Source: Leucobacter sp. PH1c (lineage in GTDB: Bacteria; Actinomycetota; Actinomycetes; Actinomycetales; Microbacteriaceae). Taken from it: 32,772 nt of DNA. Under the pieces are notes generated by a model, which searched no databases, had not been told where the DNA came from, and saw only the letters and a list, made by a program, of their open reading frames with translations. A program made the translations under genes and the position numbers. The stretch is from assembly GCF_000633415.1 (NCBI RefSeq), contig NZ_AYMV01000006.1:1-32772 (forward strand), given 5' to 3'. Below are positions 1-7,614 of this stretch, piece by piece. Position 1 is the first letter of the stretch; each line of letters begins with the position of its first letter.

Positions 1-438
1 GTGCGCGATGAGCGCGGCGATGCGGCGCACCGCGAACTCGTAGCCCTGCACGCCACAGCCCACGATGACGCCCGCGGCGACGGGGGAGATGTAGGAGTGG
101 TGGCGGAACGGCTCGCGCGCGTGCACGTTCGTGAGGTGCACCTCGACCGCCGGTAGTTCGACGCCCGCGATCGCGTCGCGCAGCGCCACGGAGGTGTGCG
201 TGAACGCCCCCGGGTTGATCACGATGCCGGAGCAGTCGTGCCGCGCCTCGTGGATCGCGTCGATGAGCACGCCCTCGTGGTTGCTCTGCACGGCGCGCAC
301 CTCGATCCCGAAGTCCGCGGCGACGCGCGCGACGAGCGCCTCGACATCGGCGAGGGTCTCCTCGCCGTAGAGCTCGGGCTCGCGGGTGCCCAACAGGTTC
401 AGGTTGGGGCCGTTCACCAGCAGGATGCGTCGGGTCAT
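1..438 (-). CDS. aroQ: Type II 3-dehydroquinate dehydratase, 3' end outside window
   Basis: Dehydrates 3-dehydroquinate to 3-dehydroshikimate in the shikimate pathway (cytosolic, dodecameric type II family). The 146 visible codons begin [20 protein letters not shown], the family's N-terminal signature, followed by the active-site Tyr segment ELYG. Further on are the [16 protein letters not shown] block and the [19 protein letters not shown] block with the catalytic His and Arg, then a Gly-Cys-rich C-terminal segment. The family is about 145-150 residues long, so only the last few residues are missing. The ATG is preceded by a good GGAGGA ribosome site. The gene is divergent from trmB, with 80 bases between them. 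Identification is secure; nothing unusual seen. Confidence 0.95.
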   Translation of the reverse strand, partial: MTRRILLVNGPNLNLLGTREPELYGEETLADVEALVARVAADFGIEVRAVQSNHEGVLIDAIHEARHDCSGIVINPGAFTHTSVALRDAIAGVELPAVEVHLTNVHAREPFRHHSYISPVAAGVIVGCGVQGYEFAVRRIAALIAH

Positions 439-483
439 GGGGTCCTCCGGGTTGAAGCCGTGTCCCCAATGGTACCGCGCGCT

Positions 484-512
484 TTGCCCTCGGCGCCTCG
501 CCGGACTACCGT
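484..512 (+). promoter_or_regulatory. Probable sigma70-type promoter of trmB giving a leaderless mRNA
   Basis: TTGCCC (484-489) and TACCGT (507-512) are separated by 17 bases. The GTG start of trmB begins six bases after the -10 element, and no ribosome site lies between. Transcription would therefore start at or next to the start codon. This is inferred from spacing only. Confidence 0.45.
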
Positions 513-518
513 TGTGGG

Positions 519-1265
519 GTGACTGACCAGCAGCCCCTGCCCCCGAAGAGCTTCGACCCGAGCACGTTCCGCGACAAGCCCGTCTCCTTCGTTCGACGCA
601 GCGGGCGCATGACCCCCGGTCAGCAGCGCGGCTGGGACGAGCTGTCGCCGCTCTACCGCATCGAGGTGCCCCGCGGCCCCGCCGCGACGAGCGTCGCCGA
701 GGGCGCGAGCATCGACCCCGAGGCACTGTTCGGGCGGCGCGCGCCGCTCGTCGTCGAGGTCGGCTCCGGCCAGGGGCACGCGATCGTGCACGCGGCGTCG
801 ACCCACCCCGAGCGCGACCACATCGCGATCGAGGTGTTCCGCGCCGGGCTCGCCCGCACCATGAACGCCGCGGACGAGGTGGGCGCACGCAACCTCCGCC
901 TGATCGAGGCGAACGCGCCCGAGGTGCTCGAGCGGTTCCTGCCCGCGGGCAGCGCCGACGAGCTGTGGGTGTTCTTCCCGGACCCGTGGGCCAAGGTGCG
1001 GCACCAGAAGCGTCGGCTCGTGAACGACGAGTTCGCGGCGATCGCCGCGCGTGTGCTACGCCCCGGCGGGGTGCTGCGGCTCGCAACGGACTGGGAGGAC
1101 TACGCCGAGCAGATGCGCGAGGTGCTCGACGCCGCCCCCGATTTCACGCGCGACTTCGCGGGGGACTGGGCCGAGCGCTTCGACGGCCGCATCCTCACGG
1201 CGTTCGAGCGGAAGGGCGCCGACAAGGGGCGCGATATCCGCGATCTGAGCTACCGCCGGGCGTAG
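519..1265 (+). CDS. trmB: tRNA (guanine-N7-)-methyltransferase TrmB
   Basis: Methylates N7 of G46 in the tRNA variable loop using S-adenosylmethionine. The 248-residue product has the SAM-binding glycine loop [15 protein letters not shown], the acidic strand [13 protein letters not shown], and the hallmark [18 protein letters not shown], which carries the catalytic Asp and substrate-binding basic residues. The C-terminal family signature (TAFERKG followed by RDLSYRR) is also present. The start is GTG at 519. It has no ribosome site but lies six bases after a plausible -10 box, so translation is probably leaderless. The N-terminal 40 residues are less conserved, as usual for the family. It converges with the HAD gene downstream. 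Confidence 0.95.
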   Translation: MTDQQPLPPKSFDPSTFRDKPVSFVRRSGRMTPGQQRGWDELSPLYRIEVPRGPAATSVAEGASIDPEALFGRRAPLVVEVGSGQGHAIVHAASTHPERDHIAIEVFRAGLARTMNAADEVGARNLRLIEANAPEVLERFLPAGSADELWVFFPDPWAKVRHQKRRLVNDEFAAIAARVLRPGGVLRLATDWEDYAEQMREVLDAAPDFTRDFAGDWAERFDGRILTAFERKGADKGRDIRDLSYRRA

Positions 1266-1314
1266 CGGGGAGGACGGCCCCAGTCTGGCTGCGCCCGGGG
1301 CCGGATGCGGCCTC

Positions 1315-1364
1315 GATCCCGACCCTGCCGGAGCCGGACTGGATCCCGACCCTGCCGGAGCCGG
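1315..1364. repeat. Two-copy 23-bp direct repeat between convergent genes
   Basis: The 23 bases at 1315-1337 recur exactly at 1342-1364 (period 27; unit begins GATCCCGACCCTGCCGG). It lies in the 109-base gap between the 3' ends of trmB and the HAD gene. I see no strong terminator hairpin here. Function unknown. Confidence 0.8.
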
Positions 1365-1374
1365 GCCGCGCCCC

Positions 1375-2070
1375 TCAGAGCAGCGCGGGATCGAGCGCGG
1401 GCACCACGTGCGGCGTGAGCGCGCTCGCCGCCGCGAGGTCGAGGCTGCCGAGCACCGCGACCGTGGGGACGCCCGCGCCGTGCGCCGCGCGGATGCCCGT
1501 GCGCGAATCCTCGAACGCGACGGCCCGCTCTGGCGCGACCCCGAGCACGGCTGCGGCGCGCGCGTAGCACTCGGGATCCGGCTTCGAGGAAGCCACGTCC
1601 TCGAGCGCGACGATGGTCTCGAACGCGCCGCCGAGCCCCGCCTGCTCGAGCGCCGGCACGACGGTCTGCCGGCTCGCCGCGGTGACCACAGCGAGGCGCT
1701 TCCCCGCGGCGCTCGCAGCCGCGATGAAGTCGCGGGCGGCGGGCGTGATGGTGCTCTCCTCCGCCGTGCGCTCCAGGTAGCGCGCGTTGAACCGGTCGAA
1801 CAGTTCCTCCGCGCTCGGGGTGGGGCCGCTCGCCTCCGCGGCGAGGACGCCGAACATGTGCTCCTCGGTGAAACCGGCGAACTCCGCGAAGTAGCGCGCA
1901 GCGGAGACGCGCACGCCGAGCTCCCGCTCCGAGATCTCCGCGACGAGCTCGGCGAGCAGTTCCTCGTCGTCCGAGAGGGTCCCGTTGAAGTCGAGGAGGA
2001 GGGCATCGGCCTCCGCGATCAGATCGCGGGTGTCGAGCGCGCGGGCGTGAGCGGGGATCGGGTGGGTCAC
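1375..2070 (-). CDS. HAD-superfamily hydrolase, beta-phosphoglucomutase-like, with a DxN motif I
   Basis: A 231-residue haloacid-dehalogenase-fold phosphohydrolase. Motif I reads LLLDFNGTLSDDE (D27-F-N29), motif II VVTAASR, motif III SSKPDPECY, and motif IV VAFEDSRTGIRAA, in the usual order with a helical cap between I and II. D27 is the expected nucleophile. The second motif I Asp, normally the general acid/base, is Asn here, which makes the chemistry and substrate uncertain. The chosen start is GTG at 2070, because AAAGGA lies eight bases upstream. A longer open frame reaches 2238 but would add a low-complexity Pro/Ala tail made of tandem repeats. The gene lies downstream of the amidase on the same strand, 164 bases away. 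The substrate cannot be read from the sequence. Confidence 0.85.
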   Translation of the reverse strand: MTHPIPAHARALDTRDLIAEADALLLDFNGTLSDDEELLAELVAEISERELGVRVSAARYFAEFAGFTEEHMFGVLAAEASGPTPSAEELFDRFNARYLERTAEESTITPAARDFIAAASAAGKRLAVVTAASRQTVVPALEQAGLGGAFETIVALEDVASSKPDPECYARAAAVLGVAPERAVAFEDSRTGIRAAHGAGVPTVAVLGSLDLAAASALTPHVVPALDPALL

Positions 2071-2178
2071 TTCGGGGTCCTTTCGAGGGCCGGGCGCGCG
2101 GAGCGCACCCGGGGTGCGGGGTGACGGCGTGACGGCGTGGGGAGTTCGGGGAGCAGGGAGAACAGAGGGAGCAGAGAG

Positions 2179-2214
2179 AGCCGGGGGAGCCGGGGGAGCC
2201 GGGGGAGCCGGGGG
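2179..2214. repeat. Four-copy 9-bp tandem repeat AGCCGGGGG
   Basis: Four perfect copies of AGCCGGGGG in the gap between the amidase stop and the HAD gene start. Read on the minus strand they would encode a Pro-Pro-Ala run. Because the HAD gene has a good start downstream of them, I treat them as non-coding. Confidence 0.8.
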
Positions 2215-2234
2215 GTGCTTCGGGCGGGGCGCGG

Positions 2235-3668
2235 TCACCGGGCCTCCGGCTGCGACGGCAGGCGGGGGATGCCGAGCGGGACGGCGAGGAGCGCCTCGAG
2301 CGTCTCGGCGAGGTCGAGCAGCGCGTGGTCCGCGCCGTGCGGGCCGGCGAGCTGGAGACCGATCGGGTGCCCGGCCGCCGTGCGCGCCATGGGCAGCGCG
2401 ACCGCGGGCTGCCCGGTCTGGTTGAACCAGGCGGTGTAGTTCGCGTGGAAGAGGAGCGGCTGGGAGGTGTCGGGGCCGAACGCCTCGGCTGCGAAGCGGT
2501 GCGCGCCCATCACGGGGGACACTACGACGTCGAAGCCGGCCACGCGCTCCGCGGTGCGGGATGCGACGGCGGAGAGGTGCTCAAAGTCGAGGAAGTAGTC
2601 GGTGGCGCGCAGTGCGGCGCCCGGGGCCGCCCACTCCCGGATCGCGGGGAGGAGCGCGTCGCGGCGTTCCGCTGGGCAGCCCGAGAGCTCCGCGAGGCAG
2701 CGCGTCATGAGGCAGCGGTCGAGGGCCGCGAAGTCGGCCTCCGAGATACCCGGCGCGAACTCCTCGAGCTCCGCGCCGTGCGCGCGCAGCTCGGCGAGCA
2801 CGCGCTCGAAGGCCGCGCGCGTCTCGGCGTCCATCCCGGGCCCGTAGCCGGGGCTCTCCATCACGCCGACGCGAAGCCCGCGGAGCGCGTCGAGCCCGGC
2901 GCTTCCCGCGACGGCCGGGCCGCCCGCGCCGGCCACGCCACGCTCCGGCCGCGCGGGGAGGGGGCGCGAGAGCTGGTCGCCGGGGTGCGGCGCGCCCACG
3001 ATCGCGAAGAGCTCGCGGGCCGCGCGCACCGTGCGCGCCATGGGGCCGGCGGAACGCCAGGTGCTCGCGGGCGCGTAGGCCAGCGCGCCCTGCGTGGGCT
3101 TCAGCGCGACGAGGCCGCAGTGCGCCGCCGGGAGCCGCACGCTGCCCGCGATGTCGGTGCCGAGCGCCGAGTGGCCCACGCCCGCGGCGACCGCCGCGCC
3201 CGCGCCGGAGCTCGAGCCGCCGGGGGACGCCGAGAGGTCCCAGGGGTTGCGGGTGACGCCGAACTGCGAGCTGATCCCCGCGGCGAGCAGGCCGTAGTCG
3301 GGCATCGTGGTCTTCCCGACGATGAGCGCACCGGCGGCGCGCAGCCGGGCCACCGGAACGGAATCGCCCCGGGACACCGCGCCGGGGTGCGTGGCGCTGC
3401 CGTGCCAGCGGGGGAGCCCGCTCACGTGAAAACTGTCCTTAACCGTCACGACCGAGCCCCAGAAAGGTTTATCGGAATATACCTTTTTGTCGGCAGCTGA
3501 GAGTGCCTCGGCGTCGCGCCGGGCTGCCGCGATATCGAGGGCCGAGAACGCGCCCGTCGCGCGCTGCACGTGCTCGGCGTGCGCGAACTGCAGTTCGCTG
3601 GACTCGCGTGAAAAACTCTGGTCAAGTCCGATTTCTCTCGGGTCGATCCGTGATTCGGTGCGGCTCAT
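2235..3668 (-). CDS. Amidase-signature family hydrolase
   Basis: A 477-residue amidase-signature enzyme that hydrolyses a carboxamide to an acid and ammonia or an amine. The Ser-cisSer-Lys triad is readable: Lys77 in VTVKDSFHVSG, Ser152 in [12 protein letters not shown], and nucleophile Ser176 in GTDIAGSVRLPAAHCG. The S152-S176 spacing of 24 matches fatty-acid amide hydrolase. The following GLVALKPTQG block is also typical. The gene is divergent from a GntR regulator whose next genes encode a urea-family channel, two kinase-like proteins and an M20 amidohydrolase, which suggests a nitrogen-scavenging role. The first roughly 85 codons use A/T-ending codons rarely seen in the neighbours (for example AAA AAG GTA TAT), then usage turns strongly GC-rich. 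The substrate is unknown. It is too divergent in context to be GatA. Confidence 0.9.
   Translation of the reverse strand: MSRTESRIDPREIGLDQSFSRESSELQFAHAEHVQRATGAFSALDIAAARRDAEALSAADKKVYSDKPFWGSVVTVKDSFHVSGLPRWHGSATHPGAVSRGDSVPVARLRAAGALIVGKTTMPDYGLLAAGISSQFGVTRNPWDLSASPGGSSSGAGAAVAAGVGHSALGTDIAGSVRLPAAHCGLVALKPTQGALAYAPASTWRSAGPMARTVRAARELFAIVGAPHPGDQLSRPLPARPERGVAGAGGPAVAGSAGLDALRGLRVGVMESPGYGPGMDAETRAAFERVLAELRAHGAELEEFAPGISEADFAALDRCLMTRCLAELSGCPAERRDALLPAIREWAAPGAALRATDYFLDFEHLSAVASRTAERVAGFDVVVSPVMGAHRFAAEAFGPDTSQPLLFHANYTAWFNQTGQPAVALPMARTAAGHPIGLQLAGPHGADHALLDLAETLEALLAVPLGIPRLPSQPEAR
3466..3483. promoter_or_regulatory. Operator-like inverted repeat inside the amidase gene
   Basis: GGTTTATCGGAATATACC, flanked as AAAGGT-N12-ACCTTT, is a near-perfect inverted repeat about 190 bases into the amidase coding sequence, within its AT-rich 5' part. 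It matches the spacing of the sites at 3783-3800 and 20729-20746. It could be an auxiliary operator or chance. No -35/-10 is assigned. Confidence 0.35.
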
Positions 3669-3722
3669 GGTGCGCGTTCCCCTCTGCGATGAAGGTCGAG
3701 TGTGCGAGGCGAGAATTGCCTC

Positions 3723-3753
3723 TAGACACGGAGTGTAGCGGGGAATATATACT
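3723..3753 (+). promoter_or_regulatory. Promoter of the GntR-urea transporter-kinase operon
   Basis: TAGACA (3723-3728), a 17-base spacer, then TATATA beginning at 3746 (AATATATACTTG in full). The arrangement closely matches the promoter at 20802-20832 (TGGACA, 17 bases, TATATACTCG). The amidase reads the other way from this same 112-base gap. The boxes are assigned by eye. Confidence 0.5.
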
Positions 3754-3782
3754 TGCCGAAACCCCCGCTCAGCGGGCTAAAT

Positions 3783-3800
3783 GGTCCAATTTCTCGAACC
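3783..3800. promoter_or_regulatory. Putative GntR operator just downstream of the promoter
   Basis: GGTCC-N8-GAACC is an 18-base imperfect inverted repeat between the promoter and the GntR ribosome site. On the minus strand it reads AAAGGTTCGAGAAATTGG followed by ACC, which closely resembles the sites upstream of the GlnA4-like gene and of eat. This is consistent with autoregulation but not proven. Confidence 0.4.
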
Positions 3801-3813
3801 TTTGGAGGCGGAG

Positions 3814-4548
3814 ATGGAGATCGGCGATCGGCTCTCGCACATGGTGGAGCGGCTGCGCCTGCAGGGCGAGGCCAAGCTCCCGCCCGAGCGCGAGCTCGCG
3901 GAGCAGCTCGGAGTCTCGCGCGGCACGGTGCGCAAGGAGCTCGCCGGCCTCGTCTCCTCCGGCCAGATCGAGCAGCGCGTGGGGCGCGGGGGTGGCAGCT
4001 ACATCCGAGACGTCGGCGTCGCCGCCTACATCACCTCGGGCGCCGGCGGCGCGCCGTTCACGGTGTCGCGCTCGCTCAACGCCGTCGTCGGCATCCCCAC
4101 GCTCCTCGTGGACCAGGGCTATCAGCCCAGCACGCGGATCCTGCGCGCGGAGGAGCGCGACGCGCTGGAGGGCGAGCGCGCGCAACTGGCGCTCGACCCC
4201 GGCGAGCGCGTCGTCACGATCCGGCGCCTCCGCTCGGCCAACGACGTGCCGCTGTCGCTCGAAGACATGACGCTTCCCGCCCGTGTGTTCCCGGACATCC
4301 TCTCGCGTGACCTGAGCTCGATCTACGAGCTCATGGCGGGGGAGTACGGGACGCCCGTTGTCACCGCGCAGGAGCGGATCGGGATCGGCGAGGCCACGCC
4401 CTCGGCCGCCTATCTCCTGCGCGTCTCGCCCGGCACGCCGCTCTTCGATATCGAGCGCGTCGCGCTCGACGCCGACGGGCGGCCGATCGAGCTCTCCCGT
4501 GACCTGTTCCGCTCGGACATCACCCGTCTGACCGTGACGAGTCAGTAG
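3814..4548 (+). CDS. GntR-family (HutC/UTRA type) transcriptional regulator
   Basis: A 244-residue repressor-type regulator. The N-terminal winged helix-turn-helix covers roughly residues 5-65 (KLPPERELAEQLGVSRGTVR, then the wing IEQRVGRGGGSYI). It is followed by a UTRA ligand-binding domain, recognisable from the block with LRSANDVPLSLEDMTLP, the SSIYELM segment, and the C-terminal RPIELSRDLFRSDITRL. The start chosen is ATG 3814 because GGAGG lies five bases upstream. An in-frame ATG at 3781 has no ribosome site and overlaps the operator-like repeat. It is the first gene of the plus-strand run, divergent from the amidase, and probably controls both. Its N-terminus is matched by a truncated copy at 20905-21066. 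The effector is unknown. Confidence 0.9.
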   Translation: MEIGDRLSHMVERLRLQGEAKLPPERELAEQLGVSRGTVRKELAGLVSSGQIEQRVGRGGGSYIRDVGVAAYITSGAGGAPFTVSRSLNAVVGIPTLLVDQGYQPSTRILRAEERDALEGERAQLALDPGERVVTIRRLRSANDVPLSLEDMTLPARVFPDILSRDLSSIYELMAGEYGTPVVTAQERIGIGEATPSAAYLLRVSPGTPLFDIERVALDADGRPIELSRDLFRSDITRLTVTSQ

Positions 4549-4559
4549 TTCTCCCACCG

Positions 4560-4591
4560 CGCAGCGCGCCGCATCGGCGCGGTCCGCTGCG
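4560..4591 (+). terminator. Strong hairpin between the regulator and transporter genes
   Basis: CGCAGCG (4560-4566) pairs with CGCTGCG (4585-4591), and GCGCCG pairs with CGGCGC inside it around a CAT loop. No T-run follows, so it is more likely a partial terminator, an attenuator or an mRNA-stability element than a full stop. It sits in the 65-base gap before the urea-transporter-family gene. Confidence 0.35.
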
Positions 4592-4613
4592 CCCAACCCC
4601 TGAGGAATCAACG

Positions 4614-5753
4614 ATGATTCACCCCTCCGTCACCCCTCCCGCCTCTCCCTCCGTCAGTCCACCCGTCCACCCCCTCGACCGCTTCTCCGGCACGTTCCGG
4701 GCGAGCGAGCACATCGATCGGCGCAGCCCAGTGCTCGGCGTCGTCGACAGCGCCCTGCGCGGCATCGGCCAGATCTTCCTGATCAACAATCCGCTCACGG
4801 GCCTCGCGCTGCTGCTCGCGATCGCGACGCAGTCGCTCTGGGCGGGCACGCTACTCCTTGCCGGAGCGCTCGTCTCGACGCTCACCGCGCTGCTCCTCGG
4901 CTACGACTCCGGCGTGGTGCGGCTCGGCTTCTTCTCCTTCAACGGCGCGCTGTTCGGCGTGCTCGGCGCGGTGTTCCTGCAGGGCGAGTGGTCGCTCGGC
5001 AACGCCGTGTTCACGCTGCTCGCTGCGGCGATCTCCGTGCCGATCATGCAGGCCACGATCGAGGTGCTGGTGGTGCGGTTCGACGCGCCCGCGCTCTCCC
5101 TGACCTTCGGTCTGCTCGGTCTGCTCGTGCTGCTCCTCGCCCCGGCGACGGCGCACGGCAACGGCAACATGTCGCTCTTGCAGCCCGTGCAGCGCTTCGC
5201 GCACGCACCCGATCCCGTGCTGCGCGCCGCGATCGACGGCCCGGCGGTCGACCCGCTCGCCGGGCTCGTGAACGCGACGTTCCGCGGAATCGGTCAGGTC
5301 GTGCTCATGGACTCGGTGCTCGCGGGCGTGCTGATCGTGATCGGGATCGCGCTCGCCACCCGCATCGGCGCGATTCTGGCGATCGCCGGGTCGCTCACGG
5401 GGGCGCTCGCCGCCCAGGCGATCGGCGCCGATGGCTCCGAGATCTACCACGGCCTGTGGGGGTACAACGGCGCCGTCGTGGCGGTGGGGCTCTTCGGCGT
5501 GATCCTTGTGCCGAGCGTGCGCGCGCTCGTCGCGACGCTCGTCGCTGCCGCGGCCTCCGCGCTGCTCTACGGCGCGCTCACCCAGTTCCTCGCGCCCTAC
5601 GGGATCATCCCGCTCAGCCTCCCGCTCGTCATCGTGATCATCGGCGCGGTGCTCGCGCTTCGCGCAAGTCGCATCGGCGTGATCCCGATCCCCGAATACT
5701 CGAACGCCGAGCACCAGCTCCGCGCCCGCTCCCAGGAAAGGACACGCTCGTGA
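4614..5753 (+). CDS. Urea transporter (UT/Yut) family membrane channel
   Basis: A 379-residue integral membrane protein with about ten hydrophobic helices and an internal duplication. The first half has LRGIGQIFLINNPLTG followed by STLTALLLGYDSGVVRLG and GFFSFNGALFG; the second half has FRGIGQVVLMDSVLAG, ending in the LWGYNGAVVAVGLFG block. These repeated pore motifs are those of the urea-channel family (passive, SLC14-like). ATG 4614 has GAGGA nine bases upstream. The N-terminal 30 residues are Pro/Ser-rich and cytosolic. The gene overlaps the next by four bases (GTGA). No urease or urea amidolyase genes are nearby, so the solute may be urea released by a neighbouring hydrolase, or another small amide. 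Confidence 0.85.
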   Translation: MIHPSVTPPASPSVSPPVHPLDRFSGTFRASEHIDRRSPVLGVVDSALRGIGQIFLINNPLTGLALLLAIATQSLWAGTLLLAGALVSTLTALLLGYDSGVVRLGFFSFNGALFGVLGAVFLQGEWSLGNAVFTLLAAAISVPIMQATIEVLVVRFDAPALSLTFGLLGLLVLLLAPATAHGNGNMSLLQPVQRFAHAPDPVLRAAIDGPAVDPLAGLVNATFRGIGQVVLMDSVLAGVLIVIGIALATRIGAILAIAGSLTGALAAQAIGADGSEIYHGLWGYNGAVVAVGLFGVILVPSVRALVATLVAAAASALLYGALTQFLAPYGIIPLSLPLVIVIIGAVLALRASRIGVIPIPEYSNAEHQLRARSQERTRS

Positions 5754-6694
5754 CCGGTTGGCAGGACAACATCGATGAGTGGGTGCACGGCTTCGACGCC
5801 GGCGCCATCAGCTGGGGCGGCCCGGTCGCCCAGGTGCCGTCGCCGAGCTGGTGGGCCTCCGACAGCACCCTGATCGCGGGCGAGTGCCCCGACTCCGGCC
5901 CCGTGCTGCTCAAGAAGCTCTCCCGGCACTCGTGGTCGTGGCGCAACCGCGACAACCTGATCGCCGCGGCCACCGCCGCGGGCGAAGCTGGTATCGGGCC
6001 GCGCATCTACGCCGCCGACAGTGAGCTTGGCGTGCTGCTCGAGGAGCGGCTCAGCCCCGAGTGGCGCGTGGGCCGGCTCGACCTGTTCCTCGACGCCGGC
6101 CTGCGCGGGCGCCTCCGGGATGCCCGGGCGCGCTTCGCGGAGCTCGATGTGCCGCTCTCCACCCGCAGCCCGCTGATCGAGCTGCTCCAGCTCCTTGACG
6201 AGTGCGACGACCGCGGGATCGAGGTGGATCCGCGCGTGCGCGAGCTCGCCGGCTACGTCGCGGGCTTCCGTGCCCCGCTCCTCGCCTACCGCCGCACCGT
6301 CGAGATGCGGCCGTCGCAGGGGGAGGGCACCGTCTCGAACATCATGGTGAACGGGGCCGGGGACGTGCGCCTCGTCGGCTGGAGCTCCGCCGCGAGCCTC
6401 TCCGCCGTGCACGATCACGCCGTGCTCGTCGCCGAAGCCTGCCCCGGGGCGCTCGACATCGACGCGTTCATCGGCGAGCTCGCGCCCGACGCGGACGCCC
6501 GCGACCGCGCGGTGATCAAGCTCATCGCCGGAATCGAGCACCTGCGCTGGGCGGTACTCACCCGGCTCCGCTCGGGCACGGATCCCGATGTCAACCTCGA
6601 CTCGATTAAGTACGGGCTCTGGCGGATGACGTTCGCCGAGCTGCTCTTCGCCGACCCCGCTACCCGCACCGAACTGGAAGGAGCGCTCTCATGA
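5750..6694 (+). CDS. Degenerate choline/aminoglycoside-kinase-like protein (probable pseudokinase)
   Basis: A 314-residue member of the APH/choline-kinase fold group, paralogous to the next gene. Shared landmarks are SGPVLLKKL beside SGPIFAKVP, an NRD segment, AGEAGIGPRIYAAD beside AAAAGISPRVLFYD, and the C-terminal LDSIKYGLWRMTF beside FDYFKYGSWKLYR. The catalytic elements are missing. The HNDxxxxN loop is replaced by PSQGEGTVSN (188-197), and the Mg-binding LIDFDYA by LVGWSSA (208-214). The nucleotide-side Lys region (VLLKK) is retained. No stops or frameshifts are present and translation is coupled on both sides, so it looks maintained rather than decaying. It may be a regulatory or heteromeric partner of the active kinase. 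GTG start at 5750 with AGGAAAGGA seven bases upstream. Confidence 0.7.
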   Translation: MTGWQDNIDEWVHGFDAGAISWGGPVAQVPSPSWWASDSTLIAGECPDSGPVLLKKLSRHSWSWRNRDNLIAAATAAGEAGIGPRIYAADSELGVLLEERLSPEWRVGRLDLFLDAGLRGRLRDARARFAELDVPLSTRSPLIELLQLLDECDDRGIEVDPRVRELAGYVAGFRAPLLAYRRTVEMRPSQGEGTVSNIMVNGAGDVRLVGWSSAASLSAVHDHAVLVAEACPGALDIDAFIGELAPDADARDRAVIKLIAGIEHLRWAVLTRLRSGTDPDVNLDSIKYGLWRMTFAELLFADPATRTELEGALS

Positions 6695-7614
6695 CCGCCG
6701 TCGCGCTTCCCGAGGCCCTCCGCGCCGCCATCGCCAAGAACCCCGAGTGGCAGGGGCTCGACGTGAGCGTCGACCCCGTGTTCGGCGGGATCACGAACGA
6801 GAACTTCCGGCTGCACATCGGTGCGAGCGGACCCATCTTCGCGAAGGTCCCGGGCCTCGGCACCGAGAAGTTCATCAACCGAGACACCGCGAACCAGGCC
6901 GCCCGCCAAGCCGCCGCGGCCGGGATCAGCCCCCGCGTGCTCTTCTACGACGTGGAGAGCGGGATCGAGTTCTCCGAGTTCGTGGCCGACGGATTCCGCA
7001 CCGCGACCACGCTCGACTTCCAGCGGGCCGATGTGTGCCGCGGCGTGATGGACACCTACCGCCGCTGGCACGGCACGGCGCTGCTCACGGAGACGAAGAC
7101 GATGGTCGACATGGTCGAGGAGCACCTCGCCCAGGTGGCGGAGGACGCGATCCCGCTGCCCGAGTGGGCGGGGGAGGTGCTGCGCAACTATCGGGAGGCC
7201 GTGGACGCATTCATGGTCTCCGGCCTCGAGCTGGTGCCCGCGCACAACGATCCGATGCCGGGCAACTTCCTCATCGACGACCACGCCAACGTCACGCTCA
7301 TCGACTTCGACTACGCGGCGAACAACGAGGCGAGCTTCGAGATCGGGCTCATCCTCACGGAGATGTTCGTCGACGTGGATCGTTCCCGGGAGCTCGTCAC
7401 CGAGTACTGCGGCGCGTTCGACGAGCGCTTCTTCGCGCGCGCCATGCTCTCGCGCATGATCGCCGACACGAAGTGGGGGCTCTGGGGGCTCATCAACGCG
7501 CACGCCCGCGACGAGGACTTCGACTACTTCAAGTACGGCTCCTGGAAGCTGTACCGCACCTTCTGGATCTCGCGGCGCCCCGAGTATCGCGAGTGGCTCG
7601 CGGCGGCGCGCTGA
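6691..7614 (+). CDS. Choline/ethanolamine-kinase-like (APH family) phosphotransferase
   Basis: A 307-residue small-molecule kinase. It has a glycine-containing N-lobe loop (GGITNENFRL, 32-41), a probable nucleotide-binding Lys at 52 (FAKVPG), the catalytic loop HNDPMPGN (H185, D187, N192), and the metal-binding LIDFDYA (D205 and D207). The SGIEFSEFV hinge resembles LicA-type choline kinases. It phosphorylates a hydroxyl group using ATP in the cytosol; an amino-alcohol is a reasonable guess but is not shown by sequence. It overlaps the upstream pseudokinase gene by four bases (ATGA) and the downstream M20 gene by one (TGATG), so the three are translationally coupled. Confidence 0.85.
   Translation: MTAVALPEALRAAIAKNPEWQGLDVSVDPVFGGITNENFRLHIGASGPIFAKVPGLGTEKFINRDTANQAARQAAAAGISPRVLFYDVESGIEFSEFVADGFRTATTLDFQRADVCRGVMDTYRRWHGTALLTETKTMVDMVEEHLAQVAEDAIPLPEWAGEVLRNYREAVDAFMVSGLELVPAHNDPMPGNFLIDDHANVTLIDFDYAANNEASFEIGLILTEMFVDVDRSRELVTEYCGAFDERFFARAMLSRMIADTKWGLWGLINAHARDEDFDYFKYGSWKLYRTFWISRRPEYREWLAAAR

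Noticed and set aside
2071..2238. N-terminal extension of the HAD protein upstream of GTG 2070
   Set aside because: It would add a Pro/Ala repeat made by the 9-bp tandem array. The AAAGGA site at a proper distance from GTG 2070 makes the shorter form much more likely.
3781..3813. ATG 3781 as start of the GntR gene
   Set aside because: No ribosome site, overlaps the operator-like repeat, and adds 11 residues not needed for the HTH domain. ATG 3814 has GGAGG.
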